Shown here piece by piece: positions 7,058 through 13,044 of a stretch of 18,441 nt of DNA; position 1 is the stretch's first letter, and each line of letters begins with the position of its first letter. The DNA lies in contig DASQSZ010000492.1 in the NCBI GenBank assembly GCA_035642125.1, positions 1-18,441 of the forward strand, in the 5' to 3' direction. Source of the stretch: CALAED01 sp937891035. Lineage in GTDB: Bacteria > Actinomycetota > Actinomycetes > Streptosporangiales > Streptosporangiaceae. The notes beneath the pieces are model-generated. The model did no database searches, was not told where the DNA came from, and saw nothing but the letters and a program-made list of their open reading frames with translations. The translations under genes were made by a program, and so were the position numbers.

Positions 7058-7623
7058 GTCCGTGGTTCTTTCGTGCTTGGCATGCGCGACAGGGCGGTGC
7101 GTGCGTTGGTGGCAAGTCGGAATGTAAGGAACCCGATCCCGACCGCTTCCACGAGGACGATCGCCGCCAGGATCGGAGATGGGGTGGTGAACGACCAGGC
7201 CACGACAAGGGCGGCGAGCGCAGGGGTACAGAAGATGAGCAGGTCGACTGCTAGCTGACAGCGTTTGCGTGTCCGCTGCCAATGGTCGTTACGGTGAGCC
7301 GCCTCCCAGCCGAAAACGGGGATTCCGGCATCGAGGAGTTGCGCGAGCTGCGGGCCGATCACCGTCTGGACGTGGCGGCCGAGGGCGGTGATGCGATCGT
7401 CGTTCACGAGATACGTCCACCCCAGCGCCATGCACGCGGGCGGTGTCAGCAGCAGCAGCTTCGGCGAGTCCAGCTGCACGACACCGCCGACCGCCATGGC
7501 GAGTACGCCCAGGGTGGCGTAGATCAGATGATCGCGTATCCCGATGCGCAGGCGCTGTTCTTCTTTGAGTTGCTGGTACTCGAGCATGAGGACATCTACG
7601 AGGGACGGTTCGATAGCCGTCAT
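7054..7623 (-). CDS. Four-helix membrane protein heading nucleosidase operon
   Basis: The product is a 189-residue protein of unrecognised family. A charged amphipathic N-terminal helix (LEYQQLKEEQRLRIGIRD, near 14-31) precedes membrane helices near 32-50, 55-72, 124-145 and 150-171. The segment LGWTYLVNDDRITALGRHV follows helix 2, and a soluble loop of about 50 residues separates the two hairpins. The ATG at 7621-7623 is preceded by GGTGGAG and follows no conserved sequence, so the ATG at 7701 is less likely. Its TGA overlaps the nucleosidase ATG. Coupling with an enzyme carrying a terminal interaction motif suggests a membrane sensor or effector partner, loosely like the small membrane effectors of nucleotide-driven conflict systems. 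That analogy is architectural only; no homology is claimed. Confidence 0.75.
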   Translation of the reverse strand: MTAIEPSLVDVLMLEYQQLKEEQRLRIGIRDHLIYATLGVLAMAVGGVVQLDSPKLLLLTPPACMALGWTYLVNDDRITALGRHVQTVIGPQLAQLLDAGIPVFGWEAAHRNDHWQRTRKRCQLAVDLLIFCTPALAALVVAWSFTTPSPILAAIVLVEAVGIGFLTFRLATNARTALSRMPSTKEPRT

Positions 7624-7750
7624 CGCTCCACCATCTCTCGGGCACCGGCATGGCAGGCGGAGCGACGCGGCCGCCGGCCATGCCTGTACCTGTGTGGTCA
7701 CTCTCCGAACGACTTTAGGTATCTTCGACCATAACCGAGGGACGATTTCC

Positions 7751-7763
7751 GGTCAAGATGACC
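7751..7763. promoter_or_regulatory. Palindrome upstream of Nudix regulator
   Basis: GGTCA-AGA-TGACC is a perfect 5-3-5 palindrome ending 17 bp before the GTG start of the Nudix/winged-helix gene. It lies in an A/T-richer stretch where the promoter is expected. NrtR-type regulators commonly bind dyads in front of their own and target genes, so this could be an autoregulatory operator. The 157-bp divergent interval 7624-7780 must also hold the promoter of the leftward membrane-protein/nucleosidase operon. Confidence 0.45.
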
Positions 7764-7780
7764 ATTAGTTAGGATGAAGC

Positions 7781-8485
7781 GTGATCACCAAACGTAGAGG
7801 TGACGTCTCGCTCGTCTCTGTGACAGTCGACCTGGTGATCTTCACGGTGCGGTCGGACTGCCTACAAGTTCTGCTCATCGAGCGGGGCAAAGAACCGCAC
7901 CTCGGCAGCCTCGCCCTTCCCGGTGGCTACGTTCGAGATGGGGAGGATCTCGATGAAGCCGCCGCACGAGAGCTGCTCGAGGAGACCAACGTGGACGCCG
8001 AGCGGCTGCACCTGGAACAGCTGCGCACCTATGGCGCACCCGCGCGTGACCCGCGCGGACGTGTCATCACCGTGGCCTACCTCGCACTCGGTCCCGACCT
8101 ACCGACCCCCACGGCGGGGACGGACGCGCGGGCCGCGCGCTGGGTCCCGGTGAAGACGGCGATTTCGGACGAGACGCCGCTGGCGTTCGATCACAAGGAG
8201 ATCCTTCGTGAGGGGGTCGAGCGCGCCCGCGCGAAGCTGGAGTACACCACGGTTGCCACGGCGTTCTGCCTGGAGCCCTTCACGGTGGCCGAGCTACGCC
8301 ACGTTTATGAAGTCGTGTGGGACACCAAACTCGACCCCAGCAACTTCCATCGCAAGGTCACCAGAGCCATCGGCTTCTTGGTGCCCACTGGACAGCGACG
8401 GGTCCCGCAACTCGGCAGGCCGGCGGCGCTCTACCGGCGTGGGTACGCCACGACCCTCGTCCCGGCGATCCTCCGCACCGGATAG
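7781..8485 (+). CDS. Nudix hydrolase with NrtR-like winged-helix domain
   Basis: The product is 234 residues long. An N-terminal Nudix domain (about 10-150) contains a near-perfect Nudix box at 49-71: G49, E55, R63-E64-L65 and E67-E68 match the consensus, with only the final Gly replaced by Asn70. Catalytic metal-binding Glu residues are thus present, unlike some regulators where the box has decayed. The C-terminal region (about 160-230; EPFTVAELRHVYEVVWDTKL and following NFHRKVTRAIGFL) fits the winged helix of NrtR/NadQ regulators, which sense ADP-ribose or related NAD metabolites. The GTG at 7781 is preceded by AGGA at a 6-base spacing. It could be a hydrolase, a repressor, or both. No NAD biosynthesis gene is adjacent, so its target is unknown; the divergent nucleosidase operon is one possibility. 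Confidence 0.85.
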   Translation: MITKRRGDVSLVSVTVDLVIFTVRSDCLQVLLIERGKEPHLGSLALPGGYVRDGEDLDEAAARELLEETNVDAERLHLEQLRTYGAPARDPRGRVITVAYLALGPDLPTPTAGTDARAARWVPVKTAISDETPLAFDHKEILREGVERARAKLEYTTVATAFCLEPFTVAELRHVYEVVWDTKLDPSNFHRKVTRAIGFLVPTGQRRVPQLGRPAALYRRGYATTLVPAILRTG

Positions 8486-8561
8486 GCCGTCGCAGATCGA
8501 ACAGGTCGTTGAGAGCGATCCGCGCTGGGAAGACCGCTCGGGAGTCGCCTGATCCGCTTCC

Positions 8562-8765
8562 TTACCGCGATAGATCGAACCTTCCCAGCTTCACGTCCTT
8601 CATGAAGGTTCGCCATGCTGAGGTGCCGAAACCGAGTTGTGCGCCGTTCGGTTGCTTGCTGTCGCGCGCCGCTATCCGGCCGCCTTTTCGAGCGACCTCG
8701 ACACAAGTCGCACCTCCATTGGAGCTGTACGACGACTTGCGCCAGATCACCGTTCTGGCATCCAT
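8562..8765 (-). CDS. DUF397 domain protein
   Basis: The product is a 67-residue actinobacterial DUF397 protein. The family pattern is clear: W-R-K-S-S-Y-S-S-N-G-G-A-T-C-V-E-V at residues 8-24, then AARDSKQPNG and a C-terminal SAWRTFMKDVKLGRFD. It begins at the ATG at 8763-8765, inside the end of the XRE regulator gene (19-bp overlap), so the two are co-transcribed. In streptomycetes such small proteins are encoded beside DUF5753 regulators (the WhiJ-type system), and some pairs influence development or antibiotic production; the partner relation here is inferred from adjacency. The in-frame upstream ATG at 8837 is rejected because the family starts near the tryptophan. It converges with the Nudix gene across a 76-bp gap holding no clear terminator. 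Confidence 0.9.
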   Translation of the reverse strand: MDARTVIWRKSSYSSNGGATCVEVARKGGRIAARDSKQPNGAQLGFGTSAWRTFMKDVKLGRFDLSR

Positions 8766-9544
8766 TTTTCCATCGCCTTTCTGATGAGATCTAGAGATTC
8801 GTTCTTGCGGAGGGCGTCCCCGCGGAAAAGCTCCCATTTACGCCGCAGAGCGGCGATGTCCTCGGCGCGATGCGAAACTCGCCCCACGACGGCATCGTCA
8901 ATATAGGCCGCTTCGACCCGCCCGTCGACTTCGGCGAGGACGAACGGGCCGGAGAACTCGGAGCAGATCTCGCTCTCAAGTGGGATGATGTGAATCCTGA
9001 TGTTGGGCCGCTCGGCCATCTGCGCGAGGTGCAGCAACTGGCCATACACGACCTCGGCCTTGCCCACTCTGCGCAGCAGAACGCTCTCGTCCAGGAGCAC
9101 GATGAGCGTCGGGGCGTCGTCGCGCTCCAGAATTCTCTGGCGTTCGAGTCGGTGGCTCGTCTTATGCTCGTTCTTGAGGACCTCGCGGGCGTACTCTTCG
9201 GTTTGCAGAATGCCGGGGACCAGCGTCGTCTCAAACCAGAGCAGGGTGGTGGCCGTCGCTTCGTGTTCTATCCATTCGCGGAGCCACTCATGGCTCACCT
9301 CGTCGGGCACCCATTCGTCAAGCAGCCGTGCTAAATAGCCGTTGGTCCCGAGAATCCGTTCACATTGGGTGAGATCTTCAGCTTTTGGAATCCGTTGCCC
9401 CAACTCCCACTTGGCGATCGTTGAGCTCGACACGTAGATCTCCGCGTGCTCGGCCAGGGCCACTTGACTGCGGAAGCCGGCGGCTTCACGCGCTCGGGCG
9501 AACTCCCTACCCCATCGAACCATGGCTTCCACGCGCTTTGGCAT
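8747..9544 (-). CDS. XRE-family regulator with DUF5753 domain
   Basis: The product is 265 residues. An N-terminal lambda-repressor-type helix-turn-helix (about 11-70; ALAEHAEIYVSSSTIAKWEL then GQRIPKAEDL) is followed by a DUF5753 domain (about 85-260) with typical segments WFETTLVPGILQTEEYAREV, ERQRILERDDAPTLIVLLDE, VLLRRVG, LHLAQMAERPNIRIHIIPLE and GPFVLAEVDG. The ATG at 9542-9544 is preceded by a purine-rich GGGGAAGTGGAAGAAG, supporting this start over the internal Met8. Translation runs into the DUF397 gene. Upstream it diverges from three small overlapping genes, across a gap with an inverted repeat that may be its operator. Such WhiJ-like pairs are numerous and highly variable in actinomycete genomes and often mark accessory regions. 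Confidence 0.92.
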   Translation of the reverse strand: MPKRVEAMVRWGREFARAREAAGFRSQVALAEHAEIYVSSSTIAKWELGQRIPKAEDLTQCERILGTNGYLARLLDEWVPDEVSHEWLREWIEHEATATTLLWFETTLVPGILQTEEYAREVLKNEHKTSHRLERQRILERDDAPTLIVLLDESVLLRRVGKAEVVYGQLLHLAQMAERPNIRIHIIPLESEICSEFSGPFVLAEVDGRVEAAYIDDAVVGRVSHRAEDIAALRRKWELFRGDALRKNESLDLIRKAMEKWMPER

Positions 9545-9609
9545 CTTCTTCCACTTCCCCCGGGCAGTAAGTATGGGTCGGGCCGTTACCCGCTGATGTC
9601 CTCGTCCTA

Positions 9610-9623
9610 ACGCTTCTCAGCGT
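9610..9623. promoter_or_regulatory. Inverted repeat in XRE divergent promoter region
   Basis: ACGCT-TCTC-AGCGT is a perfect 5-4-5 inverted repeat. It lies 66 bp upstream of the XRE start and 55 bp upstream of the divergent small gene at 9679, so it could serve both. It is a candidate operator for the XRE/DUF5753 regulator, but a dyad of this size can occur by chance in GC-rich DNA. Confidence 0.35.
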
Positions 9624-9678
9624 AGCGCTGTCACGCCAATCTGTTGAGGTAGTTACGGATGGCGAGTGAGGCGCGACG

Positions 9679-9912
9679 ATGAGTGACAGTGACGAGCTTG
9701 CGGCCCTGGCCGCGGCCTGGCCGGACTGGCAAATCTTCCTCTCCCGGCATGGGCAGTACTGGTGCGCGAGATATCGGCACCGGATCCCGAGCCGCGTTCT
9801 GCTGAGCGGGCGCGAGCACCCGCACGCCACCGTCATCGCCGATGGCCCCCAGCAGTTGTCGATTGAGCTGGCCAAACAGCCCACGCTGAACGAAAGGAAC
9901 GCGCAGCAATGA
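9679..9912 (+). CDS. Small hypothetical protein (77 aa)
   Basis: The product is a 77-residue soluble protein of no named family that I can give. It has an acidic N-terminus (MSDSDELAALAAAWPDWQI), an aromatic-rich core (FLSRHGQYWCARYRHR) and a C-terminal helix (GPQQLSIELAKQ). Small proteins with a W-x-I-x-x-S-R-x-G opening are frequently encoded opposite XRE/DUF5753 regulators in actinomycetes, which supports it being real; this is from general familiarity. It begins at the ATG at 9679 behind GAGGCGCG and its stop overlaps the next start (ATGA), so it heads a three-gene coupled unit divergent from the regulator. Confidence 0.7.
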   Translation: MSDSDELAALAAAWPDWQIFLSRHGQYWCARYRHRIPSRVLLSGREHPHATVIADGPQQLSIELAKQPTLNERNAQQ

Positions 9913-10100
9913 CGGTTCAACCCGAGCTCAGCAACCACGCCCGGCTGCTGGCCACGGCCGCCGAGCTACAGAGCATGGCCGATCTCATCGCGAAGTATCC
10001 GGCCGAAGCGCAGCTCATCATGGGCGCGCTCGAGGACGGGCTCACACTCGGGTCGATGCGAGTGGCAGGTGAGCCCGACGCGGAATGCGTTGTCAAGTGA
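9909..10100 (+). CDS. Small helical hypothetical protein (63 aa)
   Basis: The product is a 63-residue protein, predicted mainly helical (HARLLATAAELQSMADLIAK, then PAEAQLIMGALEDGL) with a short acidic tail. It has no membrane segment. The ATG at 9909 overlaps the previous stop by 4 bases and is preceded by AGGAA at about 9 bases. Its own TGA (10098-10100) shares one base with the ATG of the next gene. The tight coupling on both sides is the main evidence that it is translated. Function is unknown. Confidence 0.65.
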   Translation: MTVQPELSNHARLLATAAELQSMADLIAKYPAEAQLIMGALEDGLTLGSMRVAGEPDAECVVK

Positions 10101-10420
10101 TGGCGACCGGCGACCCCGGCTGGGGTGGTGTTGAGCCGGCCATGTTTATCGGACCCGACGAGATCGCGCGTCGCATCCAATACCGGCATCGGCCGGGATG
10201 GATGGCTTGGTACGGACACCAGACGAAATGCTATTGGGCGATCTTCGTGATGTACGCGTCGTCGAGATGGGCCAGGTTTCGGCGTTCCACCCCGGCAGTG
10301 CCGGCGGTCTGCCAAGCTGCTCGACTCCTACGGCATCGTCGAGGTGATCGGCGTCGCGGTCGCCTCCGACCAGGCGGCATAGCTACCGGTCGTCCTCGCT
10401 GCGCTTTGACCGGTATTTAA
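10100..10420 (+). CDS. Small hypothetical protein, probably frameshifted near 3' end
   Basis: In frame, this encodes 106 residues from the ATG at 10100. Residues 19-48 (PDEIARRIQYRHRPGWMAWY and GHQTKCYWAIF) look like a common actinomycete small-protein family with a G-W-x-x-W-Y-G...Y-W-A core. Beyond about residue 55 the frame turns into an Arg-rich run typical of a wrong frame. Another frame carries a more protein-like tail, AKLLDSYGIVEVIGVAVASD plus QAA, and stops at 10380-10382, one base before the end of the convergent P450 gene. In frame, the gene would overlap the P450 by 38 bp. A loss or gain of one or two bases between about 10260 and 10315 is therefore likely, leaving either a sequencing error or a degraded gene. 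It is third in a coupled trio divergent from the XRE regulator. Confidence 0.55.
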   Translation: MATGDPGWGGVEPAMFIGPDEIARRIQYRHRPGWMAWYGHQTKCYWAIFVMYASSRWARFRRSTPAVPAVCQAARLLRHRRGDRRRGRLRPGGIATGRPRCALTGI

Positions 10421-11573
10421 CTGGAAGGCGCTCGAGTCCATGGAGAAAGCTGGCACGCCAGACGGGTTCGCCGTCGAGTTCGAGGTCCTCTAGGCGGTCG
10501 ACGATCGTTCTGATCCCGATCTCGCTCTCCACTTTTGCCAGTGCCGCTCCGAGGCAGTAGTGCGGCCCACGACCGAACGCGAAGTGGGGATCCCGGCGGG
10601 CCTCGATGTTCAGCCGGTCTGGTGCATCGAATCGAGCCGCATCGCGATTGGCGCAGCCAAAGCCGAGAATCACTCTCTCGCCGGCCGGGATTCGACTCCC
10701 TCCGATGACGACCTCTTCGCGCGTATAGCGCGTGGGACCGGTCGCGACAGGGCCGCAGTACCGCAGAAGCTCCTCCACCGCTTGCGCTGTCTTACTTGGA
10801 TGAGCGCGCAAGAGTTGCAATTCCTCGGGGTTTTTCAGCAGTGCCAACAGTGCGTTACCGATGAAGTTGGCGGTAGTCTCATAACCGGTGAAAAGTATCA
10901 GCGTGGCCGACTCGATCAGGTCGCGCGGAGTCAGTGACTCTTCTTGTTTGAGCAGTGCGAGAAGGCTGTTTTCTGGAAATGAATCTTTTTGATTTGTGAG
11001 ATCGGTGAAGTAACGATACAACTCTTCCCTGGCTGCTCGGACGATTTCCTCCGATTCGGCATTGGCGGAGGGCAGGAAGACCTTGTTCACCGCCGCTTCG
11101 AACCGGGGCCTTTCGCTGAGCGGGATCCCCAGCAACTCGCAGATGACGCGCAACGACAGCGGCAGGGAAACACTATTGACCAGATCTGCCCGACCGGCCG
11201 GCAATATGGCGGCCACGAGCTCATCGGCGAGCAGCTGGATGCGCGGCGCCAGGTGAGAGATCTGTCGAGGGCTGAACGGGGCCATGAGGATCCGGCGACG
11301 TTCGAGGTGCGCGGGGCCGTCCATCCCCATGAGCGCGACCTTGACCGATGACCTGTGTGCTGAGTCCTTGCCTGCCAGATGGGCGTCGTCGGCCGACAAG
11401 CGAGGGTCGACGGCCGCCTCGGCTATGTCAGCCGCACGGGTCAAGAACCAGACCTTCACCGTGCCGTGCAAGAGCACCGGGACCACTCGGCCGGCTTCGG
11501 CGACCGAACGCAAGTCGCGATAGATGTCAGGTCCTATGGTCAGCCGCACAGGTTCAATCTGGGCGCTCGACAT
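10383..11573 (-). CDS. Cytochrome P450
   Basis: The product is a 396-residue soluble bacterial P450. Visible landmarks are the C-helix region MGMDGPAHLERRR (82-94), the I-helix oxygen-activation motif FTGYETT (228-234), the K-helix E-x-x-R in EELLR (267-271), and the heme-binding loop FAFGRGPHYCLG with the cysteine ligand at 340. The ATG at 11571-11573 has GGAG six bases upstream; the earlier ATG at 11594 is rejected. It diverges from the cytokinin-type operon across 604 bp. In the Rhodococcus fascians fas locus, FasA is a P450 acting on the isopentenyl side chain; a comparable hydroxylation to zeatin-type products is possible here but inferred from context. No ferredoxin gene is next to it. 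By eye it is less GC-rich than the facing operon, so it may have a separate origin. Confidence 0.92.
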   Translation of the reverse strand: MSSAQIEPVRLTIGPDIYRDLRSVAEAGRVVPVLLHGTVKVWFLTRAADIAEAAVDPRLSADDAHLAGKDSAHRSSVKVALMGMDGPAHLERRRILMAPFSPRQISHLAPRIQLLADELVAAILPAGRADLVNSVSLPLSLRVICELLGIPLSERPRFEAAVNKVFLPSANAESEEIVRAAREELYRYFTDLTNQKDSFPENSLLALLKQEESLTPRDLIESATLILFTGYETTANFIGNALLALLKNPEELQLLRAHPSKTAQAVEELLRYCGPVATGPTRYTREEVVIGGSRIPAGERVILGFGCANRDAARFDAPDRLNIEARRDPHFAFGRGPHYCLGAALAKVESEIGIRTIVDRLEDLELDGEPVWRASFLHGLERLPVKYRSKRSEDDR

Positions 11574-11661
11574 GTGGATCTCCAAACGGCACAAGGAAAA
11601 TCAGCCGGCAGCCTACTCCGACGTCGAGCGATCCTTGGGCGCGTGGGTCCAGATCGTTTGC

Positions 11662-11830
11662 GATTCGGTGGCGATGTATGAGGCCGCGGCTTGTCTATCC
11701 GTGCACCGTGAATTCGCTTTCCGTGCACAGCCCCAAAGCGGCGGCCCTAGACGGTGCCGTGATTCGGTGGTGATTTACGGGGCCGCGGCTGGTCGATCCG
11801 TGCACCGCGAATTGGCTCTTTCGTGCACGG
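11662..11830. repeat. Two imperfect ~70-bp direct repeats, 99-bp period
   Basis: Copy one (11662-11730) and copy two (11761-11830) align nearly without gaps, sharing GATTCGGTGG, GGCCGCGGCT, ATCCGTGCACCG and TCGTGCAC-type blocks. Each copy contains two GTGCAC palindromes about two helical turns apart (11701 and 11723; 11800 and 11823). The 99-bp period is a multiple of three, but the frame spanning it is not otherwise protein-like. Confidence 0.75.
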
Positions 11831-11938
11831 TCCATAGGAGCCGGTTTCGCGCAGTACGGAAGTTGGAGATAGTTATCTGGTAGACGGCGGGCCAGGTTGG
11901 CTCATGCGCCACGGGCCACCCGCGCCTCCGGTGTTTTC

Positions 11939-11949
11939 GTGACGGTCAC
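11939..11949. promoter_or_regulatory. GTGAC-G-GTCAC dyad
   Basis: GTGACGGTCAC is a perfect 5-1-5 dyad in the P450/methyltransferase intergenic region, followed by another GTCAC at 11954-11958 (in AACGTCACTG). It could be a regulator site; short dyads are also expected by chance. Confidence 0.3.
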
Positions 11950-12000
11950 CAACGTCACTGTGTGCTTCTGGACCGAAACCCAGGTAGCAGGCGACTTCTT

Positions 12001-12017
12001 ATCTCACGATGTGAGAT
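12001..12017. promoter_or_regulatory. Perfect 17-bp palindrome, candidate operator
   Basis: ATCTCAC-GAT-GTGAGAT has seven perfectly paired bases either side of a 3-base centre. A half-site match GTGAGA recurs at 12151-12156, 27 bp before the methyltransferase start codon. The location, about 160 bp upstream of a seven-gene operon, fits a dimeric regulator controlling it. A hairpin terminator is less likely because no T run follows and no gene ends nearby. Confidence 0.5.
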
Positions 12018-12177
12018 CGCCCTCGGTTTAGGCACGGTCGGCACACCCTTGGTTGCTATCGGTGTCTGCTTGTTTCGACGTCACAGGCATGGATGCCGTT
12101 TTCGGTCAGATTAAAACTAGAGTTTTTTATTGCCAAAACTTGCCCACTATGTGAGACAAAATGTATCGTCTCCCCGC

Positions 12178-13044
12178 ATGGACACCCCCAGGACGGCGAC
12201 GACAGCTATCGAACAGGCTCCACATCCGGACGCCATCGCCGGGCTGTACGACGCGAAGACGCGCGATGCCAGTGGCCTAAATGCACGGTTGGCGGCCGGT
12301 GACTTGTTGTTCTTCAACCACAATGGAGTGGTAAATCCCGCGCGGTCGCTGGACGCGGACAAGCCGCTCGAAGAGTCGGTCCGCCTGCGGCTCCTGCATG
12401 AACTCGAGGCCGACCTCGTCACGTTTGGCCTCGACTATCTCGGCGAGCCCGGCCCGTCGAGTGTCGTGCTCGACGCCGGCTGCGGCGCGGGCGGCGGTGG
12501 CATCATGATCCATCGACGCTTCGGCTGTCACGTCGAGGGCTTCACGCTCTCGCGCGAGCAGGCGCGCTTCGCCAATGCCGCCGCCACCATCTTGCGAGTC
12601 GACGATCATGTCAGCTTCCACGCCGGTGACCTGCGTGAGCTGCCGTTGGAATCCGATCGCTACGCCGCGATCTGGGCATGCGAGAGCACCGAGCATTTCG
12701 ACGATCTCGGGGCGTTCTTCGCGCGCTTCCGTACGCTGCTGAAACCTGGCGGGCGGATCGTCGTGATCGCCTGGTGCGCGGGCGAGGGCCAGGAGGCCGA
12801 GCGGTTGAAGGCCCGCATTGACGACCACTACCTGACCACGATCCACCCACCGGCCGCCTATCTCGCCGCGGCTCGTGAGGCGGGCTTGGCGCTGGCCGAC
12901 AGAGTCGATCTGACCGACAGGACGACCCCGTACTGGCGGCTGCGGGAGAGTTCGCAGCATGCCACCGGAAGCGAGCGGTTCATGGGCGACGGCTATGCGA
13001 CGCGCCTGGTGACCTACGAATTGTTCGCGCTGGAGAAATCGTGA
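12178..13044 (+). CDS. Prenyl-diphosphate C-methyltransferase-like SAM methyltransferase
   Basis: The product is 288 residues. Motif I VVLDAGCGAGGGG lies at 97-108. The following pattern matches geranyl diphosphate 2-C-methyltransferase and relatives: HVEGFTLSREQARFAN, the catalytic-region ACEST (E169), DDHYLTTIHPPAAYLAAA, and TTPYWRLRESSQHATGSE near the C-terminus. Rhodococcus fascians encodes two methyltransferases beside its fas cytokinin genes that methylate the prenyl donor. By analogy this enzyme would methylate dimethylallyl or isopentenyl diphosphate before transfer to adenine. The ATG at 12178 is used; the in-frame TTG at 12130 adds residues unlike the family. No clear ribosome site precedes it. 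Its stop overlaps the IPT start (GTGA), so it heads the operon. Substrate is inferred from family and neighbours. Confidence 0.85.
   Translation: MDTPRTATTAIEQAPHPDAIAGLYDAKTRDASGLNARLAAGDLLFFNHNGVVNPARSLDADKPLEESVRLRLLHELEADLVTFGLDYLGEPGPSSVVLDAGCGAGGGGIMIHRRFGCHVEGFTLSREQARFANAAATILRVDDHVSFHAGDLRELPLESDRYAAIWACESTEHFDDLGAFFARFRTLLKPGGRIVVIAWCAGEGQEAERLKARIDDHYLTTIHPPAAYLAAAREAGLALADRVDLTDRTTPYWRLRESSQHATGSERFMGDGYATRLVTYELFALEKS

Larger units (their letters stand above)
11574..12177. other. 604-bp intergenic control region between P450 and cytokinin-type operon
   Basis: No convincing gene lies here. It holds an imperfect direct repeat of about 70 bp at a 99-bp period (11662-11830) with four GTGCAC palindromes, a GTGAC-G-GTCAC dyad (11939-11949), a 7-3-7 palindrome (12001-12017), a second GTGAGA half-site (12151-12156) and an A/T-rich tract just before the methyltransferase gene (about 12108-12165). 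This should include both divergent promoters. Such a length is large for this compact genome and suggests dedicated regulation. A 119-codon frame across the repeats (11524-11883) looks non-coding. Confidence 0.6.

Noticed and set aside
8513..8539. GAGCG...CGCTC inverted repeat between the Nudix and DUF397 genes as terminator
   Set aside because: Five-base stem with a 17-base loop and no T run; too weak to call.
11524..11883. 119-codon frame across the 99-bp-period repeat, giving a repeated peptide
   Set aside because: It starts inside the P450 gene, has no ribosome site, and codon third positions are not G/C biased as in real genes here; the repeat is better explained as cis-acting DNA.
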